Assembly (NCBI GenBank): GCA_040218415.1
Contig: JAVJRN010000054.1
Coordinates: 86,938-150,937, forward strand
DNA length: 64,000 nucleotides
Reading direction: 5' to 3'
DNA from: JAVJRN01 sp040218415
Lineage (GTDB): Bacteria > Bacteroidota > Bacteroidia > Cytophagales > Cyclobacteriaceae
The notes under the pieces were generated by a model that was given only the letters and a program-made list of their open reading frames with translations, was not told the origin of the DNA and did not search any database. Both the position numbers and the translations under genes were made by a program. Shown here piece by piece: positions 15,622 to 23,916 of this stretch (positions within the stretch are counted from its first letter, which is position 1; every line of letters begins with the position of its first letter).

Positions 15622-17775
15622 ATGCTTTTGTTGTTAGGTAGTTTTTTGCCTAGCCTAAAGCCAGACTTTGATTTCGAAAAGTTTTTCCCGGTAGATGATC
15701 CTGATTTAATTTTTTATCAAAAACACCTAGAAACTTTCGATTACGACAATGACTATATCACGCTGATTGCACAATCAGACAGTTCTGTATTCAAAATCGA
15801 CTTTTTATCCCGTATTGATAGCTTGACTGATGTGTTAAAAGGCATCACTAATGTGGAGTCTGTTTCTTCTCCAACAAATATGAGAGAGCTGGTCAAGTCC
15901 CCTATGGGTACTATCACTGTTCCTGCGATCAACTATAAAGACAGGAAAAGTCTTGAGAAATCGAGCAAACGCTTTATCAAGCATCCAATCTTTGGCTCTT
16001 TTATTTCAGATGATCAAAAGGCGATAATCATCCAATTAAAACATGCACACATTGAAAACTTGGATAAATCAGAAGCATTGCTGGCTGAAATAGAAAAAGC
16101 TATAGCTCAAACGGAACTTCAGAAAGTAAGAATCGTGGGTAGAGTTCCTGCTCAGAAAGCGTTCATATCATTGATCGAAGAAGATTTTGCTATTTTCCTT
16201 GTCCTAGCACTTTCTCTTTCATTAATACTTCTCAAAGTCTTTTTTATTACTTGGCGTGGAGCCATCATACCATTCTTGGTGGCTATTTCTACATTGATAT
16301 GCACTTTGGGTTTGATGGCGCTGACAAATACGCCATTATCTATTGTTGCGGCATTGATACCACCAATTATCCTTTTTACCTCCACTTCTGATTGCGTACA
16401 TTTAATGAATGCATTTCATCAAATAAATCAAAAAGCGGGAAACGCACAACTTATCCAAGCCATTAAGAAAGTCTTTTTGCCAACACTACTCACGTCAATA
16501 ACCACTGCTATTGGTTTTATCAGTTTGATCGCCATGCCTATAGTGCCGTTGAGAGAGTTTGGCATATTCAGTGCTATAGGCGTTGTGTTTGCTTTTATTT
16601 TCACCTTCCTTATCACACCTCTTTTTATCAAGGGATCAGGAAATGTCAGAGTGATCGTCAAACCCCATAAGCTTTCAGTCATTTTAGCCGCAAAACGAAC
16701 GATGATCCTTTTGATTGTCATTGTTGTTGGAATTTCCCTTTTTGGAATTTCTAAGCTAAAAACGGAAGCTCGGCTACTGCAAGATTTGCCAAATGAAAAT
16801 GCGGTGAAACAAGATTTCAACTTTCTCGATAAGCATTTTGGTGGTTCAAAACCTTGGGAATTAGCCATTTCAGTGAAAAAAAACCATTCTGTTTGGGATT
16901 ATAAAGTTGCTGCGGAGATTAATAAAATCTCTAAGTTTATTAGCGATAGCCTTGAGATCGAAAGACTCTGGTCACCAACATCATTGTTGAACTATGGCAA
17001 CCAAGTACTGCACGATGGTAATTATAATGATTTCATTTTTCCTGACTCATCCAACTACCAACGCACCAAAAAGCTGATTCGGAATATATATAGTTCAATA
17101 CCTCAACCCAAGGTGATTAACGAGCAAAATACTTATGCGCGTATTATTGGTTTTATACCACAAATTGGTTCTGCACAAACACATCAAATGAACCTCAAGC
17201 TTGATGAATTTATTGATGAAAATATTAATAAGGAATTAATTGAAACTAAAGTCACCGGTACCACTGTACTCATTGATAAAAGCCATAGGCTGATAAGTTC
17301 ATCAATGATTCAAGGATTATTGTCAGCTATAATCCTGGTTTCGTTAATTTTGGGACTCTATTTCAAATCCTTAAAACTTGCATTGCTCAGCCTAATACCC
17401 AATCTTCTTCCACTACTAATTACCGCAGGAATCATGGGACTATTTGGTATTACATTGAATCTGACCACCTCTATTATTTTTGCTATTGCTTTTGGCATAG
17501 CTGTAGATGACACCATTCATTTTATCACTTCATATCTTCAGTCGAATGAAACAGGTCAAAAAAGACTTGAAAAAACTTTTCAACTGGCTGGCAATGGAAT
17601 GATTTTAACCACATTAATCGTCTTGGCAGGCTTTGTCGTTTTCCTTTTCTCGTCCTTTGGCGCCACTTTCTATCTTGGTTTGTTTTTGGTGATTGCTATG
17701 TCGAGCGCATTGGTGATTGACCTCACACTTTTACCTTTCCTACTTGAAAAAATAAAATCGAAACAACCGCGCTAA
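15622..17775 (+). CDS. MMPL/RND-superfamily membrane transporter
   Basis: The 717-residue protein is an RND-superfamily exporter with two copies of the same unit: one membrane helix, a large periplasmic loop, then five helices. The helices cluster near 190-330 and 560-710, and the second unit contains the SSD-like segment IAFGIAVDDTIHF, with the acidic residues used in proton relay. Relatives export lipids, hopanoids or drugs, and the substrate here is unknown. The ATG at 15622 cuts the first membrane helix in half. The frame is open back to 15523 and encodes a basic leader plus the missing half (KIAVIIFWLG), so the true start is probably a non-ATG codon such as CTG at 15541. A peroxiredoxin gene follows closely. 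Confidence 0.88.
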   Translation: MLLLLGSFLPSLKPDFDFEKFFPVDDPDLIFYQKHLETFDYDNDYITLIAQSDSSVFKIDFLSRIDSLTDVLKGITNVESVSSPTNMRELVKSPMGTITVPAINYKDRKSLEKSSKRFIKHPIFGSFISDDQKAIIIQLKHAHIENLDKSEALLAEIEKAIAQTELQKVRIVGRVPAQKAFISLIEEDFAIFLVLALSLSLILLKVFFITWRGAIIPFLVAISTLICTLGLMALTNTPLSIVAALIPPIILFTSTSDCVHLMNAFHQINQKAGNAQLIQAIKKVFLPTLLTSITTAIGFISLIAMPIVPLREFGIFSAIGVVFAFIFTFLITPLFIKGSGNVRVIVKPHKLSVILAAKRTMILLIVIVVGISLFGISKLKTEARLLQDLPNENAVKQDFNFLDKHFGGSKPWELAISVKKNHSVWDYKVAAEINKISKFISDSLEIERLWSPTSLLNYGNQVLHDGNYNDFIFPDSSNYQRTKKLIRNIYSSIPQPKVINEQNTYARIIGFIPQIGSAQTHQMNLKLDEFIDENINKELIETKVTGTTVLIDKSHRLISSSMIQGLLSAIILVSLILGLYFKSLKLALLSLIPNLLPLLITAGIMGLFGITLNLTTSIIFAIAFGIAVDDTIHFITSYLQSNETGQKRLEKTFQLAGNGMILTTLIVLAGFVVFLFSSFGATFYLGLFLVIAMSSALVIDLTLLPFLLEKIKSKQPR

Positions 17776-17792
17776 TCCTGAGTTTGCCAAAT

Positions 17793-18245
17793 ATGTCAGA
17801 ATTAAGTCTAGGAGCACAGCTTCCATCCATTACGCTAAAAAATCAAGACGGTAAACTTGTAAATATTGCAAAAGAACCCAAAGCAAAAGTGGTTTATTTC
17901 TATCCTAAAGATGATACACCCGGATGCACCTTGGAAGCATGCAGCTTTCGCGATCAATTTTCAGCTTTTGAAGATGTTGGAGCTTTGGTTTTTGGTATAA
18001 GTAAAGATTCTGTGGCTTCTCACAAAAAATTCGCTAACAAACATAGACTCAACTTCCAGCTTTTAAGTGATGTGAAAGGAGAAGCAGAAAAAGCCTTTAA
18101 AGTCTCTCGAAACCTATTCGGCTTAATCCCCGGAAGAGTGACGTTTGTTTTCAATGCGAAAGGCATCCTCATTCATAAGTTCAACTCGGCAATGATGGCT
18201 ACCAAGCACGTGAAAGAAGCACTAGCAGCGCTTAAAAACTCATAA
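17793..18245 (+). CDS. bcp: thiol peroxidase, BCP/PrxQ-type peroxiredoxin
   Basis: A 150-residue peroxiredoxin of the bacterioferritin co-migratory protein type, which reduces hydrogen peroxide and organic peroxides in the cytoplasm with thioredoxin-like donors. The motif YPKDDTPGCTLEACSF holds the peroxidatic cysteine C45 and the resolving cysteine C50, five residues apart as in the alpha-helical PrxQ class. The thioredoxin-like fold continues with VTFVFNAKGI. I place the start at the ATG at 17793. A TTG three codons upstream is in frame but adds nothing conserved. It lies 17 bp after the transporter gene, probably in the same transcript. A GC-centred inverted repeat follows the stop. Confidence 0.93.
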   Translation: MSELSLGAQLPSITLKNQDGKLVNIAKEPKAKVVYFYPKDDTPGCTLEACSFRDQFSAFEDVGALVFGISKDSVASHKKFANKHRLNFQLLSDVKGEAEKAFKVSRNLFGLIPGRVTFVFNAKGILIHKFNSAMMATKHVKEALAALKNS

Positions 18246-18246
18246 A

Positions 18247-18264
18247 AGGCCTAATTATAGGCCT
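18247..18264. terminator. weak stem-loop after the peroxiredoxin gene
   Basis: A perfect 7-bp inverted repeat AGGCCTA/TAGGCCT with a 4-nt loop begins 1 nt after the stop codon. It lacks a T-run on either side, so it may be a factor-dependent terminator or mRNA 3' end rather than a classical intrinsic terminator. Confidence 0.45.
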
Positions 18265-18546
18265 ACAACTACTTAAAAGAGTTGTTATAGACTGATTGTA
18301 GATTTCTTAAAATCGTGAAATTAGAGTCTCTCTGTTTTCTAAATCACCTCTCGAAATTCTTTGTTTTCTTTTGTAATCAAAGCTGATAATGCGCAAAAAA
18401 AGACAACTGCGCGCACTTTGGAGAGCGGAGGTGTCGGATAAACTTGATGTAAAAGTCAAAGTGATCGACAAAAGGCTTCTCTTATCTGAAGAATATTTCT
18501 CGGTAACTATACCTTTGCCATATCTTTTTAGAAAAACAAAGAAATT
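18265..18546. other. intergenic region upstream of leuS
   Basis: About 280 bp with no convincing gene. Short open frames on both strands lack family features and overlap the leuS start. Near the 3' end a TACCTTTG (18510-18517) matches the Bacteroidota -7 box and would start a transcript about 25 nt before the leuS ATG. No TTTG was found at the -33 distance. Confidence 0.4.
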
Positions 18547-21315
18547 ATGGGTCAGTACAACCATTCAGAAATAGAATCTAAGTGGCATAAAAAGTGGGAA
18601 GCAGATCAAACTTATAAGGTCGAAATTGATCATTCTCGCCCGAAATACTATGTTCTAGATATGTTTCCCTATCCATCAGGAGCAGGACTTCACGTTGGGC
18701 ATCCTTTGGGATATATCGCTACTGATATTATTTCCAGATACAAGAGACTTAAAGGTTTCAATGTGCTCCACCCGATGGGTTTTGATTCTTTTGGACTGCC
18801 CGCAGAACAATATGCCATTCAAACAGGACAGCATCCGGCTATTACTACTGATCAGAATATTGCTCGCTATAAAGAGCAGTTAAGAAATCTCGGATTTTCC
18901 TTTGACTGGTCGAGAGAGATCAGAACGAGTGCGCCAGATTATTACCAATGGACGCAATGGATATTTAAACTTCTATTTAATAGCTGGTATAATAAAAGTG
19001 CTGACAAAGCTGAAAAGATTGAAACGCTTATTTCAGTTTTCGAAGCAAAAGGCAATAGTGAGGTCAGTGCCCATGCTGACGAAGACATTACCACATTTAG
19101 TGCAGACGATTGGAATTCATGGTCTAAAGAGCAACAGCAGCAAATGCTTCTCAAATATCGAATAACCTACATTGCGGATACGACGGTTAATTGGTGTCCT
19201 GAGCTTGGTACTGTATTGTCCAATGATGAGGTAAAAGATGGTTTTTCTGAAAGAGGCGGACACCCTGTGGTTAAAAAAACATTACCTCAATGGAACATGC
19301 GTATTACGGCGTATGCCGATCGATTGATCAATGATCTTGAAGGTCTTGACTGGCCCGACTCGATCAAAGAAATGCAACGTAATTGGATTGGAAAATCCAT
19401 AGGCGCTGAATTAGATTTTCAAATAGAAAATAGCGAAAAATCAATACGTGTTTTCACCACGCGCCTCGACACAATATATGGTGTCACTTTTTTAGTGCTC
19501 GCACCTGAGAGTGAATTAGTGCCTGAGATTACTACAGAGGAGCAAAAAGCCAAGATCGATGAATATATCGAAATGGCAAAGAATCGTTCGGAGCGAGACA
19601 GAATGAGCGACGTAAAACATATTTCAGGAGAGTTTACGGGGAGTTATGTCATTCATCCATTTTCAGGGGAAAAAGTGCCAATATGGATTGCTGATTATGT
19701 TTTGGCCGGTTATGGCACTGGTGCAGTAATGGCCGTTCCTAGTGGCGATCAAAGAGATTTTGATTTTGCAAAGCATTTTAATTTACCTATTACCAAAATA
19801 ATTGACAGTCAAAAAGTAACCGATACCGAGGCTGATCCAACTAAAGTAGGAAAAATGATAAATTCTGGTTTTTTGAATGGACTTTCCCCTTTAGAAGCCA
19901 TTGAGAAGTCCATTGAAGAAGCTGAAAATAAAGGTATCGGTACCAAAAAAGTCAATTATAAATTGAGAGATGCTGTGTATGGTCGCCAGAGATACTGGGG
20001 CGAACCATTTCCTGTATTTTATAAAAATGGCATTCCTTATTTATTAGAAGATGATCAGCTTCCATTAAACCTACCGGAGGTCGACAAATTTTTACCTACA
20101 GAAGATGGTGAGCCTCCTTTGGCTAGAGCTGAAAATTGGATCCCTAGTGAGGGCGATGCTTATGAAACGACGACCATGCCAGGTTGGGCAGGTTCAAGTT
20201 GGTATTTCTTCCGATTCATGGATCCAAAGAATGAAAATGAATTTGCAGGTGCAGAAGCTTTGAAGTATTGGAAAGAAGTTGATTTCTACATGGGTGGAAG
20301 CGAGCACGCCACAGGTCACCTACTCTATTCTCGATTTTGGACAAAGTTTCTTTATGACCTTGGTATTATCGAAGTAAAGGAATATGCCAAAAAATTGGTT
20401 AACCAAGGAATGATTCAGGGTAGATCGAATTTCGTTTATCGAGTGAAAAACGAAAATAAATATGTATCTAAAGGGCTGAAAGACCAATTTAACACCTACG
20501 CTGTGCATACAGATGTTAACATTGTGAGTGATGATGTACTTGATGTCGAAGCTTTTAAAGTCTTTAGACCCGATGCTAAAGATGCCGAATTCGTTTTAGA
20601 AAACGAAAAATACATCTGCGGATGGGAAGTAGAAAAGATGTCCAAATCCAAGTACAACGTAGTAAACCCTGATGACTTGGTAGTAAAATACGGAGCTGAC
20701 ACACTCCGTATGTACGAGATGTTTCTAGGACCAGTAGAGCAAAGTAAACCATGGAATACCAATGGCATTGAAGGTGTAGCTAAGTTTTTGAAGAAATTCT
20801 GGGCTTTATTTTATAAAAACGAAACGATCAGCTTAAGCAGCGAAGAGCCTACGAAAGCAGAATGGAAGATTCTTCATACATTAATTAAGAAAATTGAAGA
20901 TGATATTGAGCGGCTTTCACTCAATACCTCGGTGAGTAATTTCATGATCGCTACGAATGAGTTGGCGTCATTGAAATGTAATAAGAAAGCCATTTTAGAA
21001 TCGATGGTCATTCTCCTTGCTCCTTATGCACCACACTTAGCGGAAGAACTCTGGTTAGCTTTGGGGAATAATAAAACGGTATTTGATGCCTCTTTTCCAG
21101 TTTTTGATCCAAAATACTTGGTGGAAGAATCAAAAGAATACCCAATAATGATCAATGGTAAAATGAGGGCTAAAATTGAATTCTCAGCGGATGCTCCTCA
21201 AGAGGAAATGAAAGCGACCGTCTTGGCGCATGAATTAGTTCAAAAATGGCTCGAAGGAAAAGAACCTAAAAAGGTCATTGTCGTACCGAATAAAATCATC
21301 AATATAGTGGTCTAG
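18547..21315 (+). CDS. leuS: leucyl-tRNA synthetase
   Basis: LeuS charges tRNA-Leu with leucine in the cytoplasm. The 922-residue protein is a full bacterial-type class I synthetase. It has the HIGH-type motif in PSGAGLHVGHPLGY (near 43-56), the CP1 editing domain (about 220-430, with the conserved threonine-rich FTTRLDTIYGVTF), a second catalytic part with GSSWYFFRFMDP, the KMSKS loop at about 697-701 (VEKMSKSKYN) and the anticodon-binding domain with a C-terminal extension ending in PNKIINIVV. There is a long insertion before KMSKS (about 625-690), which Bacteroidota LeuS usually carry. The ATG at 18547 fits the conserved N-terminus (YNHSEIESKWHKKWE). Confidence 0.97.
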   Translation: MGQYNHSEIESKWHKKWEADQTYKVEIDHSRPKYYVLDMFPYPSGAGLHVGHPLGYIATDIISRYKRLKGFNVLHPMGFDSFGLPAEQYAIQTGQHPAITTDQNIARYKEQLRNLGFSFDWSREIRTSAPDYYQWTQWIFKLLFNSWYNKSADKAEKIETLISVFEAKGNSEVSAHADEDITTFSADDWNSWSKEQQQQMLLKYRITYIADTTVNWCPELGTVLSNDEVKDGFSERGGHPVVKKTLPQWNMRITAYADRLINDLEGLDWPDSIKEMQRNWIGKSIGAELDFQIENSEKSIRVFTTRLDTIYGVTFLVLAPESELVPEITTEEQKAKIDEYIEMAKNRSERDRMSDVKHISGEFTGSYVIHPFSGEKVPIWIADYVLAGYGTGAVMAVPSGDQRDFDFAKHFNLPITKIIDSQKVTDTEADPTKVGKMINSGFLNGLSPLEAIEKSIEEAENKGIGTKKVNYKLRDAVYGRQRYWGEPFPVFYKNGIPYLLEDDQLPLNLPEVDKFLPTEDGEPPLARAENWIPSEGDAYETTTMPGWAGSSWYFFRFMDPKNENEFAGAEALKYWKEVDFYMGGSEHATGHLLYSRFWTKFLYDLGIIEVKEYAKKLVNQGMIQGRSNFVYRVKNENKYVSKGLKDQFNTYAVHTDVNIVSDDVLDVEAFKVFRPDAKDAEFVLENEKYICGWEVEKMSKSKYNVVNPDDLVVKYGADTLRMYEMFLGPVEQSKPWNTNGIEGVAKFLKKFWALFYKNETISLSSEEPTKAEWKILHTLIKKIEDDIERLSLNTSVSNFMIATNELASLKCNKKAILESMVILLAPYAPHLAEELWLALGNNKTVFDASFPVFDPKYLVEESKEYPIMINGKMRAKIEFSADAPQEEMKATVLAHELVQKWLEGKEPKKVIVVPNKIINIVV

Positions 21316-21390
21316 GCTAAAAAATACCATAAATATGGTATTGACTGTGATAACGTGGATGACTAGTTTTGATAGATAAAATTTAGCCCC

Positions 21391-21507
21391 ATGAGAAAAA
21401 TCGTCACAGCAATTGCATTGGTTATTATTTCAAGCACGTTGGTGCTGTTAGGAATAAGAAAGTCTAAAGTACAATCAAGTAGTCAGCCGCCACGTCTATT
21501 CGTTTGA
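21391..21507 (+). CDS. small membrane peptide (38 residues), unknown function
   Basis: An ATG at 21391 opens a 38-codon frame ending TGA at 21507. The product has a basic start (MRKI), one hydrophobic stretch of about 18 residues (VTAIALVIISSTLVLLGI) and a basic, serine- and proline-containing tail. This is the layout of a single-pass membrane peptide or an uncleaved signal anchor. It lies 75 bp after leuS on the same strand and is followed 13 bp later by a strong intrinsic terminator, so it lies at the end of a transcript in a plausible gene position. No family is recognised. A chance frame cannot be excluded at this length. Confidence 0.45.
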   Translation: MRKIVTAIALVIISSTLVLLGIRKSKVQSSSQPPRLFV

Positions 21508-21520
21508 TTGAGTCGATCAC

Positions 21521-21556
21521 AAAAAAATCCGTTGATTAATTTCAACGGATTTTTTT
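21521..21556. terminator. strong bidirectional intrinsic terminator
   Basis: A 15-bp perfect stem (21521-21535 with 21542-21556, GC core TCCGTTGA/TCAACGGA) with A-run on the left and T-run on the right. It lies between the 38-residue peptide gene and the convergent lipoprotein gene ending at 21583 and can serve both. Confidence 0.88.
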
Positions 21557-21582
21557 ATGCTCAATATTTACAAAAGTCGTTT

Positions 21583-22509
21583 TTAGTTTTCGCCCTCGTC
21601 TTTATTCAAATCAATATTATCTATTTGCGGAGTACTCTGATCCAGACTGTCAATTTCCGCATCAGCTTCTTCAGACCCTTTCTTATTTTTCTTTTTACCA
21701 AAGTTAAACCTAAAACCAAATCCCTTTTTTTCTATCATTTTAGTCGTATCAGACTCATCTATAATCTCCTCTTCATTGACGGCTGCAGTATCAATCGGTT
21801 CAGGTTTAGGTTCTGGCTTCCTTTCAATTAGGTACTGACCGAAATACTTGTTGTAATAGTCTTGCTCCACATTGTTGGCTTTGTCTTTCGGATTGTATCT
21901 ATAAAGATATTTTGTTTTTTTCTTTGGAGGAGGCGGTGGTGCTCTTGCCAGCGTTGGTAATGCATAACCTGTAGAATCTACGCTTGTCTCTTCTGCTAGC
22001 GAGCCTAAGTCCGTATCTAAGCTGTCCGTTGAAAAATCAGAAGCTAAGAATTCACCAACATCAACAAATGAAGACGAAGTGTCCACTTTTTCTTTCTCTG
22101 GTGCCAAGACGTTTTCCATTGGAGCTGTCCTCAATCTTTGGTTTTTGAGCCAGTAAGGTTCGTATTTAACAATACCATACTTCGATTTATTTACCTCCCG
22201 ATCCGGAACGATGTATTTTTCAACATACTCGAAGTAATCAACCTTTCCCCCAACAGACGCGGTAGTAGCTCCCAGAGATTCAATTGGATTACCAAGTGAG
22301 TCTAATTCTTCATAAGATTGTTCTGGAGTATTTTGAGACGCTAGATATTTAAGGCGCTCTTCCTTATCTAATTTCCATAAGTAAGAATAGTAAATCGATC
22401 GAACAGAGTCATCTAAAATATAGGTACTCTGAAATGCAGGGCAAATAACTTTATCACGGCAACTTGAAATAGCCATAATAAATATAAATATTGTAATAAA
22501 TAACCGCAT
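21583..22509 (-). CDS. proline-rich lipoprotein of unknown function
   Basis: From the ATG at 22507-22509 the protein has 308 residues. A GTG five codons upstream is possible but weakens the signal peptide. It starts with a lipoprotein signal (MRLFITIFIFIMAISSC) with the lipidated cysteine at 17, followed by a conserved-looking segment RDKVICPAFQSTYILDD. The middle is acidic and serine-rich, with a PPPPP run near 195 and a KKKTKYLYRYN segment. The tail is charged. I recall similar lipoproteins with the CPAFQSTYILD motif in Cytophagales genomes, without a known function. It is probably on the periplasmic side of the inner or outer membrane. It follows the SGNH lipoprotein gene by 89 bp, a gap that holds a perfect 18-bp palindrome. 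Confidence 0.75.
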   Translation of the reverse strand: MRLFITIFIFIMAISSCRDKVICPAFQSTYILDDSVRSIYYSYLWKLDKEERLKYLASQNTPEQSYEELDSLGNPIESLGATTASVGGKVDYFEYVEKYIVPDREVNKSKYGIVKYEPYWLKNQRLRTAPMENVLAPEKEKVDTSSSFVDVGEFLASDFSTDSLDTDLGSLAEETSVDSTGYALPTLARAPPPPPKKKTKYLYRYNPKDKANNVEQDYYNKYFGQYLIERKPEPKPEPIDTAAVNEEEIIDESDTTKMIEKKGFGFRFNFGKKKNKKGSEEADAEIDSLDQSTPQIDNIDLNKDEGEN

Positions 22510-22537
22510 TAAATGTTCATACACCGTTTACTTTGGC

Positions 22538-22555
22538 TAAAATAGCGCTATTTTA
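22538..22555. repeat. perfect 18-bp palindrome between two lipoprotein genes
   Basis: The sequence from 22538 to 22555 (TAAAATAG then CGCTATTTTA) is its own reverse complement. It could be a protein-binding operator for the downstream lipoprotein gene or a short stem with a GCGC loop ending the upstream transcript. There is no T-run immediately after it on the minus strand, which favours an operator. Confidence 0.4.
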
Positions 22556-22598
22556 ACTTCAAAGGAAAGGGTTATTAATGAAAGAGTAGACAGTTTTT

Positions 22599-23357
22599 TT
22601 AATTGCTTAACGTTTCCCTTGCCCAAGGAAGTATATCTTCTACCCAAAGTCTGTACATTTCACCTGATGGATGTAAGCCATCAGATGCCACCAAATCATT
22701 ATCATTCGCAGCTCTGCGTGATATCGGAGTGATATTGAAATAGGTTACTTTATACTGATTTGACAAGCTCAGATTGATGGCATTATATTCGTCTATCTCT
22801 TTCGCAATTTTCTCTCTATCTCTACCTTCTGCAAAAGGCATGGCTCCCCAATCAGGGATTGAAACCACAAATACTTTCGAGGCATCACCTTGAGCAAAAT
22901 CTATCGATTGCTTCAATAAAGATTCAAATTCCTTTTTATAAATAGATATATCGTATCCTCTGTATTGATTGTTTACGCCTATCAATAAAGAAACTAAATC
23001 AAAATCATCGGTGGGCTGCTGGTCAGTAATGGCAGCTTGTAATTCAGCGGTAGTCCAGCCTGTTCTGGCAATGATCTTCGGTGATTGATCCGAAAAAATC
23101 AACGAATCATTCTCAAGTCGATTGAGCAGTTGAACAGGCCATCTCATTTCTTGAGTAACATTTTGGCCTATTGTGTAAGAGTCTCCTAACGCAAGGTATT
23201 TAATCGTATCTTTTTTATCCGCTGGCATCTCATCTGTTTGATCTACTAAATCATTTTCTAGGTACTCAACAACTTCTTCTTCAACAGAACTCTTTGAGTC
23301 ACTACAATTAATAAAAAATATGGAGATTATTGAAATTACTAAAATTCGGTTAATCAT
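22599..23357 (-). CDS. SGNH/GDSL-family hydrolase lipoprotein
   Basis: This 252-residue protein has a lipoprotein signal peptide (MINRILVISIISIFFINC, cysteine 18) and an SGNH hydrolase domain. The nucleophile is S60 in LALGDSYTIGQ, the oxyanion asparagine is in LLIGVNNQYRG, and the Asp/His pair is in SDGLHPSGEMY near 230. Such enzymes are esterases or acetyl/acyl hydrolases acting on lipids, acylated sugars or peptidoglycan at the cell envelope; the substrate cannot be told. Its start overlaps the stop of the MmcQ/YjbR gene by 4 bp (ATGA), so it is translationally coupled to it and belongs to the ispG transcript. Confidence 0.87.
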   Translation of the reverse strand: MINRILVISIISIFFINCSDSKSSVEEEVVEYLENDLVDQTDEMPADKKDTIKYLALGDSYTIGQNVTQEMRWPVQLLNRLENDSLIFSDQSPKIIARTGWTTAELQAAITDQQPTDDFDLVSLLIGVNNQYRGYDISIYKKEFESLLKQSIDFAQGDASKVFVVSIPDWGAMPFAEGRDREKIAKEIDEYNAINLSLSNQYKVTYFNITPISRRAANDNDLVASDGLHPSGEMYRLWVEDILPWARETLSN

Positions 23358-23707
23358 AAATTGTCGAGTTCTATTTTGAGGTTTTTCGGTAAGCCTTTTA
23401 CGACTAATTTGTAGCTATCGTCAATCCATTGCTTTAAAAGCAAGTCGTCTGCGTCTTGGTTTACCATTACCGTGTTCCAATGTCTTTTATTCATATGATA
23501 ACCTGGCAAAACTGCATCGAATTGCTCTCTTAGCTTATTAGCCGTTTCTGGATCACATTTTAAGTTGATACTTTGGAACTCTTCGATTTTCGCAAGTGCG
23601 AACATTTTACTCATAACCTTAAATACCAACGTGTTATTGTCAAAAGGAAGGCTCTCGGTCACTCCTTGCTTTGCGAGACAATAATCTCGAAACTCCTCAA
23701 TATCCAT
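23354..23707 (-). CDS. MmcQ/YjbR family protein
   Basis: I start this at the ATG at 23705-23707, giving 117 residues; a longer frame exists but its first 16 residues are not family-like. The sequence MDIEEFRDYCLAKQGVTESLPF, cut here into its MDIEEFRDYC and GVTESLPF blocks, and the C-terminal KRHWNTV and LIDDSYKLVV-type ending (here WIDDSYKLVV) are typical of MmcQ/YjbR proteins. These have a CyaY-like fold and have been proposed to bind DNA; the function is not established. It is cytoplasmic. It lies 2 bp after the DUF6728-like gene and overlaps the SGNH hydrolase gene, so it is inside a tight operon. Confidence 0.88.
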   Translation of the reverse strand: MDIEEFRDYCLAKQGVTESLPFDNNTLVFKVMSKMFALAKIEEFQSINLKCDPETANKLREQFDAVLPGYHMNKRHWNTVMVNQDADDLLLKQWIDDSYKLVVKGLPKNLKIELDNL

Positions 23708-23709
23708 GA

Positions 23710-23916
23710 TTACATCGCTCTTGCAATAAATCGTGAAATTATGACAATTACGCAAATGAGAAACATGATAATAGAGATCTTATTCACTCCATGCATCATC
23801 TTTAAACTAGTATTGGTTGGTCTGTTTGGATCTTTTTTTCTAAAGAAATAAGTAAATACCTCTCCTAAACCAAAATAGTATCCTAATCCTTTTTTTTCTT
23901 CTTCTTTTTCACTCAT
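23710..23916 (-). CDS. DUF6728-like small membrane protein
   Basis: A 68-residue protein with a charged start (MSEKEEEKKGLGYYFGLGEVF), the conserved block FFRKKDPNRPTNTSLKMMH and one C-terminal membrane helix (ISIIMFLICVIVIISRFI). This pattern matches the small Bacteroidota family I know as DUF6728; no function is known for it. The topology suggests a cytoplasmic N-terminus with a C-terminal anchor. It overlaps the ispG stop by 4 bp and precedes the MmcQ/YjbR gene by 2 bp, so its expression must follow that of ispG. Confidence 0.75.
   Translation of the reverse strand: MSEKEEEKKGLGYYFGLGEVFTYFFRKKDPNRPTNTSLKMMHGVNKISIIMFLICVIVIISRFIARAM

Noticed and set aside
18389..18574. 61-codon plus-strand frame ahead of leuS (and an opposite frame at 18307-18564)
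   Set aside because: No family-like motif, low-complexity basic composition, overlaps the conserved leuS N-terminus, and both strands are open by chance.
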